Of a stretch of 64,000 nucleotides of DNA, positions 55,591-63,350 are shown piece after piece (the first letter of the stretch is position 1; each line of letters begins with the position of its first letter). Location: contig AP021856.1 of assembly GCA_017347445.1 (NCBI GenBank), positions 1,682,613-1,746,612 on the forward strand, read 5' to 3'. The notes beneath the pieces were generated by a model. It saw only the letters and a program-made list of their open reading frames with translations. It was not told the origin of the DNA and did not search any database. This DNA is from Candidatus Brocadia pituitae. GTDB lineage: Bacteria > Planctomycetota > Brocadiia > Brocadiales > Brocadiaceae. The translations under genes were made by a program, and so were the position numbers.

Positions 55591-56611
55591 AATGCACACG
55601 GTATATCTTTTCCTTGTCATTATTTTTATGACACACCTATTTTCTCCTGTAAAAACACTCTTTGCGGCAGATGAGTGGAAGCTGGATGATGACAGCCCAA
55701 AAATAGAATGGGGCTTAGAAGAACAATCGATAAAATACGAATGGGGCTTAGAAAAACAGACGGTATCACACAAGAAAAGCGATAGTATAGTATTACACTA
55801 TGACGGGAAGACGTGGAATTGTATTTATAACGGATACAGCATTTGGCTGAATAGTATTTACGGATTCGATTCCAGCAATATTTTTGCTGCCGGTGATAAG
55901 GGTATAGTGCTCCATTACAATGGTAATTCCTGGATAAAACAGGAAACACATGTTAATTCCCGGTTAAACAGAATTTGGGGTATCAGCCACAAAAATGTCT
56001 ATATCTCTGGAGAGTATGGCACGATTCTTCATTACAACGGTACGGAATGGAAAAAATACACCATGATGAATGCAACCTGGTTTAGCAGTACGTGGGGACT
56101 GAATGCGAAATACCTGTTTACGGTTGGTGCATTGGGGAAGATATTACATTACAATGGCAAAAAATGGATTGAGCAGGCGAGTGGTACCATCAATTGGCTT
56201 TATGGTGTCAAAGGGAATAGTACGGATAACGTGTATGCGGTCGGGGATTATGGCACCGTACTTCGTTACAATGGGAAAGAATGGGAAAAGATTATGCTCA
56301 ATACCAACAAAAGGCTCATGAGTGTTTGTGTCCCCGATGCAAACAATGTCTTTGTTGTGGGAGCCGACGGCTTGATACTTCATTATGATGGGATTCAATG
56401 GACGCGACAGAGAAGTGGTACGGATAACTGGTTAAGGAAAATGTGGGCTATTGATAACAACAATATCTTCGCCGTGGGTGATAATGGCACAATACTGTAT
56501 TACGATGGTAAAAAATGGAATAAGCAGAAAAGTGACACGGATTATTTATTGCTGGGGATATGGGCAAATAAGAATGACAATGTATATGTGGTAGGGATTA
56601 AACCGAAATAG
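55574..56611 (+). CDS. secreted repeat protein (beta-propeller type)
   Basis: About 345 residues after ATG 55574 (an ATG at 55592 is equally possible). After a signal peptide (MHTVYLFLVIIFMTHLFSPV) come about seven repeats of 40 residues with the pattern W-x-x-x-x-x-x-x-x-L-x-x-I/V-x-G-x-x-x-x-x-x-F/V-x-x-G-x-x-G-x-I/V-L-H-Y-x-G-x-x-W. Examples are SIYGFDSSNIFAAGDKGIVL and NVYAVGDYGTVLRYNGKEW. The periodicity predicts a seven-bladed propeller. It overlaps the end of the preceding gene by 17 bases. Confidence 0.8.
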   Translation: MEKPGKMHTVYLFLVIIFMTHLFSPVKTLFAADEWKLDDDSPKIEWGLEEQSIKYEWGLEKQTVSHKKSDSIVLHYDGKTWNCIYNGYSIWLNSIYGFDSSNIFAAGDKGIVLHYNGNSWIKQETHVNSRLNRIWGISHKNVYISGEYGTILHYNGTEWKKYTMMNATWFSSTWGLNAKYLFTVGALGKILHYNGKKWIEQASGTINWLYGVKGNSTDNVYAVGDYGTVLRYNGKEWEKIMLNTNKRLMSVCVPDANNVFVVGADGLILHYDGIQWTRQRSGTDNWLRKMWAIDNNNIFAVGDNGTILYYDGKKWNKQKSDTDYLLLGIWANKNDNVYVVGIKPK

Positions 56612-56655
56612 TTACTAAATTCAGACCTTTTTTCCTGCGCAGAGGAGGAACAATT

Positions 56656-57258
56656 GTGGCTACTTATAAATTTGTGGCAAAAGATTTAATGACAGAAAAA
56701 GTGGTGTGTGTAACTCCGGAAACTCCTATTCATGATCTTATAAAACTCCTTGTCAAAACCAACATTACAGGAGCGCCCGTTGTGAATAAAGAAGGGAGTC
56801 TGGTTGGGGTAGTTTCAAAGACGGATATCGTTAAATACGACGAAAAGACAACCAAGAAAAGAGGCGAGACTCCCCACAAATCGTTTTACGATGATACCAA
56901 TGGGAAACTGAAAAAAGAGCTGGATAAACTCTTAAAGACAAAAACCTTTGAGAAGACCCTGGTAAAAGACATCATGACAACCCGCGTCATTACGGCGCAG
57001 GCAGATGACACGATAGACCGTCTTGCAAAGATCATGCATGATAAAAAAATCCATAGGGTTATCATCCAGGATCAGGGGCAGGTCGTCGGTGTGGTGAGTA
57101 CCCTCGATATCCTCTATGCCGTAAGCACCATGGGCTACGGCAGCAGCGCCTTTGTTACGGAAGAGGCGATTCTTGACCTTCAGGAGCGATTGGAAGCTGC
57201 GGAAAAGTCGATTCAGACCCTGCGTGATATCCTGGATAAAATTCACGGTGGGAAATGA
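56656..57258 (+). CDS. CBS-domain pair protein
   Basis: A 200-residue cytoplasmic protein with two CBS domains. The first is LMTEKVVCVTPETPIHDLIK with NITGAPVVNKEGSLVGVVSK TDI; the second is DIMTTRVITAQADDTIDRLA with VVGVVSTLDIL. Such tandem pairs bind adenine nucleotides and act as energy sensors. A coiled coil ends the chain. The GTG start follows AGGAGG with good spacing. It overlaps the next gene by 4 bases (ATGA). Confidence 0.9.
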   Translation: MATYKFVAKDLMTEKVVCVTPETPIHDLIKLLVKTNITGAPVVNKEGSLVGVVSKTDIVKYDEKTTKKRGETPHKSFYDDTNGKLKKELDKLLKTKTFEKTLVKDIMTTRVITAQADDTIDRLAKIMHDKKIHRVIIQDQGQVVGVVSTLDILYAVSTMGYGSSAFVTEEAILDLQERLEAAEKSIQTLRDILDKIHGGK

Positions 57259-57587
57259 ATAAAAAAGCCGTTGTCGGTTTGAGTGTCCTTCTTTGCTTAA
57301 CGCTTGCTGTAATTGCCTTTCTCATTGTGGAATCTTTGCACAGAAGAGAAGAGACGCTTGCCAGAGAAAACAACTTTCAGCAGTTAGTGCATGGCGTGGG
57401 TCTGGGCGCCACAACAAAACCGACCTGGTGCTATATCAATTTCGACCCGCGGATTGACCCCCGCTGCTCGTGCATCGAATGGCCTATTCCGGGCGGTTAT
57501 TGTTATTGCCCTGACCATACGGGCACGGTATCGTATATAGAGGGCAATAGGGAAATGGGCATGGCGATTGAAATCGTAAAAAAGTAA
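57255..57587 (+). CDS. small membrane-anchored Cys-rich protein
   Basis: A 110-residue protein with one N-terminal membrane segment (VVGLSVLLCLTLAVIAFLIV). The outside part has five Cys in a short region (WCYINFDPRIDPRCSCIEWP and then YCYCPD), which suggests disulfides, metal or heme binding; there is no CxxCH. No family recognised. It is co-translated with the CBS protein. Confidence 0.7.
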   Translation: MNKKAVVGLSVLLCLTLAVIAFLIVESLHRREETLARENNFQQLVHGVGLGATTKPTWCYINFDPRIDPRCSCIEWPIPGGYCYCPDHTGTVSYIEGNREMGMAIEIVKK

Positions 57588-57981
57588 GCAGTTCACCATG
57601 AACTATCCGCCCCTTTTACAGGCTGAAGACAGAAGAATTTGAAAAATATCCTGCCGAAGAGTAATGAATTAGGCCTTCGGCGACTTTCCCCCCTGTTTCC
57701 CCCCGTAAACGGGGGGATTATGGGGGGTAATTGAAATTCCTATACATTGAATTTGGCCGCCTTCGGAAGCGACTTTCAAGCTCCCCTCATTGTAAAGCGA
57801 CCAGCCTGGCCGCTCTACATGGGCCGGGGGGTGTGTTGCGACCGATTTACACACCTTTATCCCATAAGGTAGGTCAACCGTCCTCGGTTGACATCACAAT
57901 GACAAGCGGGGACGCTTGTCCCACCGATAGAGGGGAATTACAAAAGATTGAAATTCCTGTACATTGAATTACAATATCTCT
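57588..57981. repeat. repeat-rich gap with a near-identical direct repeat
   Basis: TTGAAATTCCTATACATTGA at about 57731 recurs with one change at about 57949. Between are nested palindromes: GTCAACCGTCCTCGGTTGAC and GACAAGCGGGGACGCTTGTC. Upstream is a palindromic tract of C and G runs around 57688-57726. The layout suggests an insertion of about 218 bases. Confidence 0.5.
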
Positions 57982-58650
57982 TCACACCTTATATCCCGAT
58001 ATGACAATATGTCGATCCCCTACTGCCTTTACTGACAGATGAGCTAATTTTGTACCTTGCAATTGCTCACGAATCTCTTCAATGGTATATGCAGCAAGGA
58101 GTGAATTGTAAAAATCCCGCTTTAAAATTTCCGGTTCATGAGCTGCGTAGGTCTGCACCAGGGAGTCCGCCTCGCCGGTAGATTGCGGTCTCCTTAAGTC
58201 CATGATAAACACCGGGGCGCCTGAAACGGCATACCGCTCAATACATTGGTATAGCGTATGGGGCATGGCGAGGTGATGAATCAGGCTGTTGCTGATAACA
58301 ATATCGTATTTCCTGTATGGCAGAACCGATGCCGACAGCATCCCCCGGATGAGGACCACACGGTCTTGAATGTCATGTGCCTCTTTGAGAATTCCCTTTC
58401 CACAACGAATCATGGCCTCTGATCCATCAATGCCGTGGACAATACATTTTGGATAAGCGCGGGCAAAGCGCATGGTTATATCCCCATGGCCGCATCCGAG
58501 ATCAAGGACATAACCGCAGAGATCTTTCTGCCCAAAGGTAGCCTGAAAGAGCGTGATAAAATTACGGTGGGCGTCCGCAAAATCTGCCCCTGCATAGGCA
58601 CGTACCTGATCTTCATCCTCCATCAATTCCGGCTCTGGTATGCGTTTCAT
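57982..58650 (-). CDS. class I SAM-dependent methyltransferase
   Basis: A 222-residue enzyme with SAM-binding motif I in YVLDLGCGHGDITMRFARAY, motif II in IVHGIDGSEAMI, motif post-I in DIVISNSLIHHL. The ATG at 58650 has GAGGA 8 bases upstream; the longer frame from 58845 passes through a repeat region and is not used. The substrate is not evident. It is on the minus strand, transcribed toward the repeat-rich region. Confidence 0.88.
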   Translation of the reverse strand: MKRIPEPELMEDEDQVRAYAGADFADAHRNFITLFQATFGQKDLCGYVLDLGCGHGDITMRFARAYPKCIVHGIDGSEAMIRCGKGILKEAHDIQDRVVLIRGMLSASVLPYRKYDIVISNSLIHHLAMPHTLYQCIERYAVSGAPVFIMDLRRPQSTGEADSLVQTYAAHEPEILKRDFYNSLLAAYTIEEIREQLQGTKLAHLSVKAVGDRHIVISGYKV

Positions 58651-59257
58651 GAAATGATCCTCATTCCTTAATTGCTGTAAAACGGGTAATATACTATAGT
58701 AACACTTTAGCTTTTTGAAAAGCACTTTTCTCTGTAGGTGCGACGTACCTGAAGGTGTTCTCATGCAATAAAAACAAAATCCGCTCTGCGGTAAAAAGCC
58801 CGAAGGGCTGAAATGTTTATAGAACCATGGGTAGATAAAATACACAACCTTGAAGGGGGTGAAATAAAATTACCCATTATACCAGCATAAAAAAGCTGTC
58901 ACCCCTGCGGGGTTGATAGGCAAAAATGCATCAATTGGCTATAATCATGACATCCTTTCAGGATTTGAAAATTGCAAACACATGTTTTGAAAGACGATCG
59001 AACGGAAGACATTGCTCTTGTTTTGATTCTGATTCGCGTGCTCCTTGCTTTATCAAAGAATTCTATCACGTCTGACGACAGTTTTGGGTGCCACGCAATG
59101 TCCAAGTCAGACTAACCCCCCGGGCTCAACGCTCCACTGAAATATCGACTTTATTCCGCTGCCCAATACAAAAGGAGTATAGTATGGTAAGAATGATTAT
59201 TCAAGTCCCAGACACTTTTTCATCGTTTCTGAGTGCCGTTAAAGTGGCATGATGACT
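58651..59257. other. intergenic region with palindromes and a truncated ORF
   Basis: Contains REP-like palindromes at 58797-58813 (AAGCCCGAAGGGCTGAAAT) and about 58855-58915 (TTGAAGGGGGTGAAATAA and its mirror CACCCCTGCGGGG). A 22-codon frame at 59184-59252 has a strong AAAAGGAG but ends in FLSAVKVA and looks truncated. A 68-codon minus-strand frame at 58899-59105 is not supported. Confidence 0.4.
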
Positions 59258-59417
59258 ACCCACAATCTGATTATACGAAAAATCTATATCCTTCACCCTG
59301 AGCCCCAGGCATTTCATCAACCTTGAGACCCGCGCCGTATAAAAGACTGGCCATAAGCCACTTCGTTCCCTCCAGCCTGAGCAATACGGCCATTGCTTCC
59401 TCTTTGGTAGGAGTTCC
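59258..59417 (-). pseudogene. intI: fragment of an integron integrase (IntI-type tyrosine recombinase)
   Basis: Minus-strand translation gives GTPTKEEAMAVLLRLEGTKW then LMASLLYGAGLK, which matches the TKEE-x-x-x-VL-x-x-LEGT-x-WLMASLLYGAGLRLMEC block of integron integrases around the first catalytic Arg. The frame then shifts at one base (CTCAAGGTTGATG), and the second frame continues as LMKCLGLRVKDIDFSYNQIV, exactly the next IntI block. Both ends are missing. It lies on the strand opposite to the cassettes with its N-terminal side facing them, as in true integrons. Confidence 0.7.
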
Positions 59418-59444
59418 TTTTCGTTATGGAAAAGATAAAAAGTA

Positions 59445-59474
59445 TTGCACTATTCTGGTAAATTAAGGTATATT
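59445..59474 (+). promoter_or_regulatory. candidate cassette promoter
   Basis: TTGCAC (59445-59450), 18-bp spacer and TATATT (59469-59474), pointing toward the cassettes, as a Pc promoter should. Strength unknown. Confidence 0.4.
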
Positions 59475-59543
59475 ATTGGCGCAATATGCGTGAATTATAT
59501 GCCCAAATAGCCGAATAATAAGTCACCAGTAAACGTATTATAT

Positions 59544-59579
59544 GTACGAATAGCCGTAAAATAAGACGGCTATTCGTAC
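59544..59579. repeat. perfect 14-bp inverted repeat in the attI region
   Basis: GTACGAATAGCCGT at 59544-59557 mirrored by ACGGCTATTCGTAC at 59566-59579. A partly matching copy of one arm (AATAGCCGAATAATAAG, about 59507) precedes it. The repeated units could be integrase-binding sites beside attI. Confidence 0.6.
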
Positions 59580-59590
59580 GGATATTTCAT

Positions 59591-59597
59591 GTTAAGC
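59591..59597 (+). other. putative attI recombination core
   Basis: GTTAAGC fits the integron core GTTRRRY; recombination would occur after the G. It lies between the intI remnant and the first cassette. The next core, GTTGGGC, closes the first attC 1 kb downstream. Confidence 0.5.
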
Positions 59598-59628
59598 CGC
59601 CAACGAGTGCTACGTTCGGGATGTACAG

Positions 59629-60023
59629 ATGGGACCCAAGCCGATTTCAAAGAGCAAGTTGCTCCTGTTTGGATTCTTGATGTGGCTGATTCCCTTCGTG
59701 GTTTCCGTGCCACTGGTGGGGAGGGATGGCCAATCCATACTGCCAACCGGCATGTTCAAGAGCCTGATGATCGTTGTCGGCTCAGGAGTCGGGGCGTGGC
59801 CCTCGTGCGTGTGTTTCGCCAACGGCCAGCGTTCAGGCCCAGGGCTGGTCGTCGGCCTCCTCTGGCTTGGCACAACGTTGTCCTCGACTTACTGATCCTG
59901 GTGCCAATGACGAACATGGGTCTAGGGGACTATGCCGGCGAGATCGCGCTTCGGTACCTCGTGATTCCCATCATGGCTGTCGCTATCGGTGCAGCGGCTG
60001 GCCCTTCAGGTGATGCTGGGTGA
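59629..60023 (+). pseudogene. frameshifted GC-rich membrane protein gene in cassette 1
   Basis: From ATG 59629 the first frame reads LLLFGFLMWLIPFVVSVPLV, then MFKSLMIVVGSGVGAW and GLVVGLLWLG, three membrane segments, before it drifts. The continuation (NVVLDLLILVPMTNMGLGDY, then LRYLVIPIMAVAIGAA) is in another frame, so at least one base was lost near 59872. The product was a small multi-pass membrane protein of unknown function. GC content here is much higher than in the rest of the window, as expected of a captured cassette. Confidence 0.65.
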
Positions 60024-60627
60024 AAGACTTCTTCGACAGCTTAAGGGCGGTGACCGCCGCTCAATACGCGGTGTTCCAGCAGTCGTGGACCAGGTTGTTG
60101 CCGATCCTAGCCTCTTTCGGGTCGTGTTCGACGGAAAGAACGATCCTGATCCGCTGGTCCGAATGCGGTGTGCCGATGCCGTCGAGAAGGTCACTGCTGT
60201 CCGCCCGGAGTACCTGACCCCGTACAAGAAGCGCGTTCTTCGGCTCGCAGCTCAAGCTGAACAACAGGAGATCCGCTGGCACTTGGCACAATTGCTCTCT
60301 CGTCTCGAATTGAGCGCACCGGAGCGTCGGCGGGTCGCAGAGATTCTGACCGAGTATCTCACTGATACAAGTAGGATCGTGAAGACCTGTGCTATGCAGG
60401 CGCTGGCAGACGTTGCGGTTCGTGATTCTGAGCTGCGCGCTCCGATCGTGGAGCGGCTGAAGGAGCTGACCCGAACAGGAAGCCCGGCGATGAAGAGTCG
60501 CGGGCGGAAACTGCTTGCGCGGCTCGCGTGGCGGCCTAACAAGCCGATGAATCTGATGGTCGCCTGCGGCGCCAGCAGCTTATCGACAGGACGTTGGGCG
60601 TTTCCTTTCCAAGATGAAAAGTGTTAA
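60013..60627 (+). CDS. HEAT-repeat protein of cassette 1
   Basis: From ATG 60013 (GLGERLL-type start: MLGERLLRQLKGGDRRSI) the protein has alpha-solenoid repeats: VRMRCADAVEKVTAVRPEYL, WHLAQLLSRLELSAPERRRV, RIVKTCAMQALADVAVRDSE, LKELTRTGSPAMKSRGRKLL. The last 27 residues are encoded by the attC site and beyond, so an original stop at the attC edge was probably removed by a frameshift. GC-rich. Function unknown; similar solenoid genes occur in diverse bacteria. Confidence 0.65.
   Translation: MLGERLLRQLKGGDRRSIRGVPAVVDQVVADPSLFRVVFDGKNDPDPLVRMRCADAVEKVTAVRPEYLTPYKKRVLRLAAQAEQQEIRWHLAQLLSRLELSAPERRRVAEILTEYLTDTSRIVKTCAMQALADVAVRDSELRAPIVERLKELTRTGSPAMKSRGRKLLARLAWRPNKPMNLMVACGASSLSTGRWAFPFQDEKC
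60534..60599 (+). other. attC site of cassette 1
   Basis: Begins GCCTAAC (RYYYAAC) and ends GTTGGGC (GTTRRRY), which pair as R sites. The inner arms pair imperfectly (GATGAATCTGATGG against CCAGCAGCTTATCG) with extrahelical bases, as in 59-base elements. Length 66. Confidence 0.75.
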
Positions 60628-60636
60628 AATAACTGC

Positions 60637-61077
60637 ATGAAAATTTACCTTGATTTATGCGCTATTCAACGACCCCTTGACACTGCAAATCAAGTTCGGA
60701 TTGCTATAGAATCGGAAGCAGTTCTAGGTATTATCGCTTTTTGCGGAAGTGGACAGGCAGATTTGCTTTCGTCAGAAGCGTTGATTTATGAAGGTAAGCA
60801 GAGTTCAATACCGATACGGGAAGAACATACGCTTGCTGTTTTAACAAATGCAAAAGAAGTTATCAAAGTTACTGAAAAAGAAGCAGACCGAGCCATAAAT
60901 TTAACGGCTTTCGGAATTAAGTCGCTCGACGCTCTTCATCTGGCTTTAGCGGAAACAGGAAAAGCCGATTATTTCTGTACATGCGATGACAAATTATTGC
61001 GAAACTCGAAAAAAGTCAAAGACTTGGCGGTAAAAGTGGTAAATCCTGTTGATTTGGTTCTGGAGATTGAAAAATGA
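60637..61077 (+). CDS. PIN-domain toxin
   Basis: A 146-residue ribonuclease-like protein of the VapC/PIN superfamily. The acidic residues are in MKIYLDLCAIQRP, the central KSLDALHLALAETGKADYF and CTCDDKLLRN, in the usual order of four. The start is 37 bases after attC1, as expected of the first gene in a cassette. It overlaps the next gene by 4 bases (ATGA). PIN proteins cleave RNA; their activity is blocked by a partner. Confidence 0.8.
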   Translation: MKIYLDLCAIQRPLDTANQVRIAIESEAVLGIIAFCGSGQADLLSSEALIYEGKQSSIPIREEHTLAVLTNAKEVIKVTEKEADRAINLTAFGIKSLDALHLALAETGKADYFCTCDDKLLRNSKKVKDLAVKVVNPVDLVLEIEK

Positions 61078-61286
61078 TTACTGATGTAAGGCCATTAATT
61101 GAGATTAATCAACAAGCAATTAGCCTGCTTTACAAAGAATTAGGCGTTGTTGACGCAGTTCGTTTTCTAAAACAATTTACTCAAGGTTTTGGAGACTACA
61201 CAAGAGAACGAGAAGTCATTTTTGCGAACAAATCTGTTCAGGATATTGTAAGCGAAATCGAGAAAATGAGAAAAACAGCAAAGTAA
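61074..61286 (+). CDS. antitoxin-like partner of the PIN toxin
   Basis: A 70-residue helical protein (MITDVRPLIEINQQAISLLY, then KELGVVDAVRFLKQFTQGFG). It has no obvious DNA-binding motif but its overlap with a PIN gene and cassette location indicate an antitoxin. The order toxin-antitoxin is the reverse of the common one. Confidence 0.65.
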   Translation: MITDVRPLIEINQQAISLLYKELGVVDAVRFLKQFTQGFGDYTREREVIFANKSVQDIVSEIEKMRKTAK

Positions 61287-61291
61287 CTTAT

Positions 61292-61325
61292 GGGCGTATG
61301 CATCTTTAATGCTTGCGCCCTTTTT
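61292..61325 (+). terminator. factor-independent terminator after the toxin-antitoxin pair
   Basis: GGGCGTATGCAT pairs with ATGCTTGCGCCC (one mismatch and one G-U) followed by TTTTT, five bases after the stop codon. Confidence 0.75.
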
Positions 61326-61342
61326 AATAGCAAAAGAAAAAC

Positions 61343-61471
61343 GCCCGATAAAGCGTGCAGTGGACGGCGGGGATTCTGCGGCATTTTCAGGCATTTTCCT
61401 CGCTTTGGCATTTTCCTGTTCTCGAAGTGAATCCCAGCCCGTCCCATCGCCACTAACGCATACCGTTCGGC
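61343..61471 (+). other. attC-like site of cassette 2 (about 129 nt)
   Basis: GCCCGATAA at the left and GTTCGGC at the right are degenerate R sites. The adjoining arms GCGTGCAGTGG and CCACTAACGC pair with a two-base bulge, then GGCGGG with CCC. The centre is a long GC/AT-rich variable loop. The long form recalls large attC variants; the core deviates from GTTRRRY by one base. Confidence 0.5.
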
Positions 61472-61507
61472 GGCTTAATGCAAAGTTTCGTGAAATTCAA
61501 AAGATAG

Positions 61508-61807
61508 AAACATGAGACAACTTTCCCAATTCGGGGACATCATACTTATTTAAAGAGCATTCAAAGTGCCCGGCTCATCATCGCAGACCTTACAGGCAGA
61601 AACCCGAACGTGTTCTACGAGGTCGGTATCGCCCACGCGCTCAACAAGCAGGTATTGTTGATGACGCAGTCAATCGGCGATGTTCCGTTCGATTTGAGAC
61701 ACCGGCGCGCGCTTGTGTACGAGTACTCGCCGCGTGGCTGCAAGAAACTTGAGAAGAATCTCTATGACAACGTGCAGAACATGCTTGCGCATCGTAACGA
61801 GGCATAG
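61508..61807 (+). pseudogene. C-terminal part of a TIR-like/nucleotide-processing protein in cassette 3
   Basis: The open frame has no start; it begins just after an in-frame TAG at 61505. It reads SARLIIADLTGRNPNVFYEV, GIAHALNKQVLLMTQS, then DVPFDLRHRRALVYEYSP. This is the second half of the family related to nucleoside 2-deoxyribosyltransferases and TIR-like NAD hydrolases (conserved ADLTG-x-NPNV-YE-x-G-x-AHA). The N-terminal half with the nucleotide loop is lost. Confidence 0.65.
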
Positions 61808-61861
61808 CAACAGTATGCAGCGGACGGCACTGCGCGTCGCCGCTGATGCTGAGCGTTATTT
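61805..61861 (+). other. attC-like site of cassette 3
   Basis: Overlaps the stop codon of the fragment. AAC near 61809 and GTT at 61855 mark the ends; GCAGCGG pairs with CCGCTG and the outer arms AGTATG/ATGCT imperfectly. The right core is GTTATTT, a degenerate form. Confidence 0.5.
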
Positions 61862-61954
61862 GCGACCCGAGGTTGCATAATTGATTGTATAACAAGGAGT
61901 TATCTTCTTGGTCATACCTGATGTATTCCCATCAGTACCCTAGAGAGGCATGCT

Positions 61955-62058
61955 ACCATTGCGCAGATGATGGGGTGTGGAGCCCTCTCGACAATGTACC
62001 GAAAGGGGTAGAAACCGTGAGGTGAAAACCCATCCGGAAATCCCGTCCGGTTAAGGGC
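61955..62058 (+). ncRNA. possible group II intron or other structured-RNA remnant
   Basis: Contains GGGTGTGGAGCCCTCTCGAC, a stem-loop TACCGAAAGGGGTA, GAAACCGTGAGGTGAAAACC and a stem CCGGAAATCCCGTCCGG. This compact set of GAAA-type loops and short stems is reminiscent of group II intron domain I, and IIC introns do insert next to attC. No reverse transcriptase is present, and I am not certain of the match. Confidence 0.3.
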
Positions 62059-62064
62059 TAGTGC

Positions 62065-63138
62065 TTAATTGCATAAATTCATTATAGTATTTCTTAATTG
62101 CGAACCCTTAACCTCTCTCTTACGCCACACGAGAGGTTTTGCATTCGGTTGATAAGCTTCTATGAATGCCTCGATTGCACACCTCAATTGCTCAACACTT
62201 TTAAAGCTGGCGTTCTTCAAAGCTTTTCTCGAAAGAATACCAAACCATATTTCCACCTGATTGAGCCAACTTGCAGAAGTAGGTGTAAAATGGATTTTAA
62301 CATTCGGGTGTGCTGCCAACCATTCCCCGTTTCGCTTGTGAATACAGTAGTTGTCGAGAATAACATGGATTTCCTTCTTGTCGCTATCCGGTAAATCCAA
62401 AAGCAGTTGATCCATGAATGCCAGAAATTCCACTCGTCTTTTTAATTCTGTTGTTTGCGTATGAATAGTTCCTGTTGCCACGTTGAGAGCTGCAAACAGG
62501 TTCAGCGTCCCATGACGCTTATAGGTACTTTTAAGACCATGTACGATTTTTCTGTTGCTTGTACATACATAGCCTTTGGTTCGCTCTAAAGCTTGTATAC
62601 TTGGCTTTTCGTCAACAGAAATCACTATGGCATTCTCTGGCGGGGACAGGTATAAACCTGCGATATCGGCCGCCTTGGTCGTAAATTCCGGGTCAGTACT
62701 CACACACCAGCTTCTTTGCCGCGCAAGGCAAATGCCTTCCTTTCGAAGAATACGCCAGACGGCATCGTCTGATGCCCCCAAATGCTTTGCAAGGGAGGGA
62801 CCATCCCAACTTGCCTGTCCTTTTGGCGGCTCAAGCTCCAATGTCTTCAAAACCTGATTGCGAAACTCCTTATCATATTTCGCAGGTTTGCCGGAACGAG
62901 GCAGATCGTACAAGCCTTTGATCCCGTTTGTACTAAAGCGACCACGCCACTCAATAACAGTTTTCTGGGATGTCCCAAGGGCTGTGGCCACCTTATTCAC
63001 CTGCTCTCCGGCAAGCAGCATGTTCATGATTTTAGCTCGTCCAACAAGCCTCCACTCTGCACTCCGACTATTAGCCCATTCGGCAAGAATCTGCCGATCT
63101 TGCTCCGAACAACAAGGTATTGGTGCTTTTCTTGGCAT
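62065..63138 (-). mobile_element. IS630-family transposase gene
   Basis: A 357-residue DDE transposase. The N-terminal helix-turn-helix (QVNKVATALGTSQKTVIEWR) precedes a winged part (SLAKHLGASDDAVWRILRKE). The catalytic residues are in IVISVDEKPSIQ, HVILDNYCIHK and WLNQVEIWFGILSRK (the NQVE-x-WF motif). A perfect AAGGAGG lies before the ATG at 63138. Ends are uncertain: GCTTAATTGCATAAA (62063) and CTTTTGCAAAATAGC (63165) agree at 10 of 15 positions when mirrored. No frameshift. It is the only intact DDE transposase here. Confidence 0.9.
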
Positions 63139-63350
63139 GGCAGACCTCCTTCATATAGAAAAGACTTTTGCAAAATAGCTTTTGTTGGTGAGGGATGAAT
63201 GAGTGCAGGCCGGTTGAGCAGGGAATTGTCTGGCCAGGAATGGATTTGGTGGGTTGTTGGGGAGGGAAAAGTCAAAAAGAACTGGGACTAAGGAAAATGT
63301 GGGCGTACCGATTCTGTGGCAGTGCTTTGAAAGGTGAGTTTTACGATACT

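Noticed and set aside
57600-57960. CRISPR-like repeat spacing
   Set aside because: Only two direct copies with palindromes between them; no regular spacer array and no cas genes in the window.
58899-59105. 68-codon minus-strand frame
   Set aside because: Runs through REP-like repeats at its 3' end and has no recognisable family, so it is not called.
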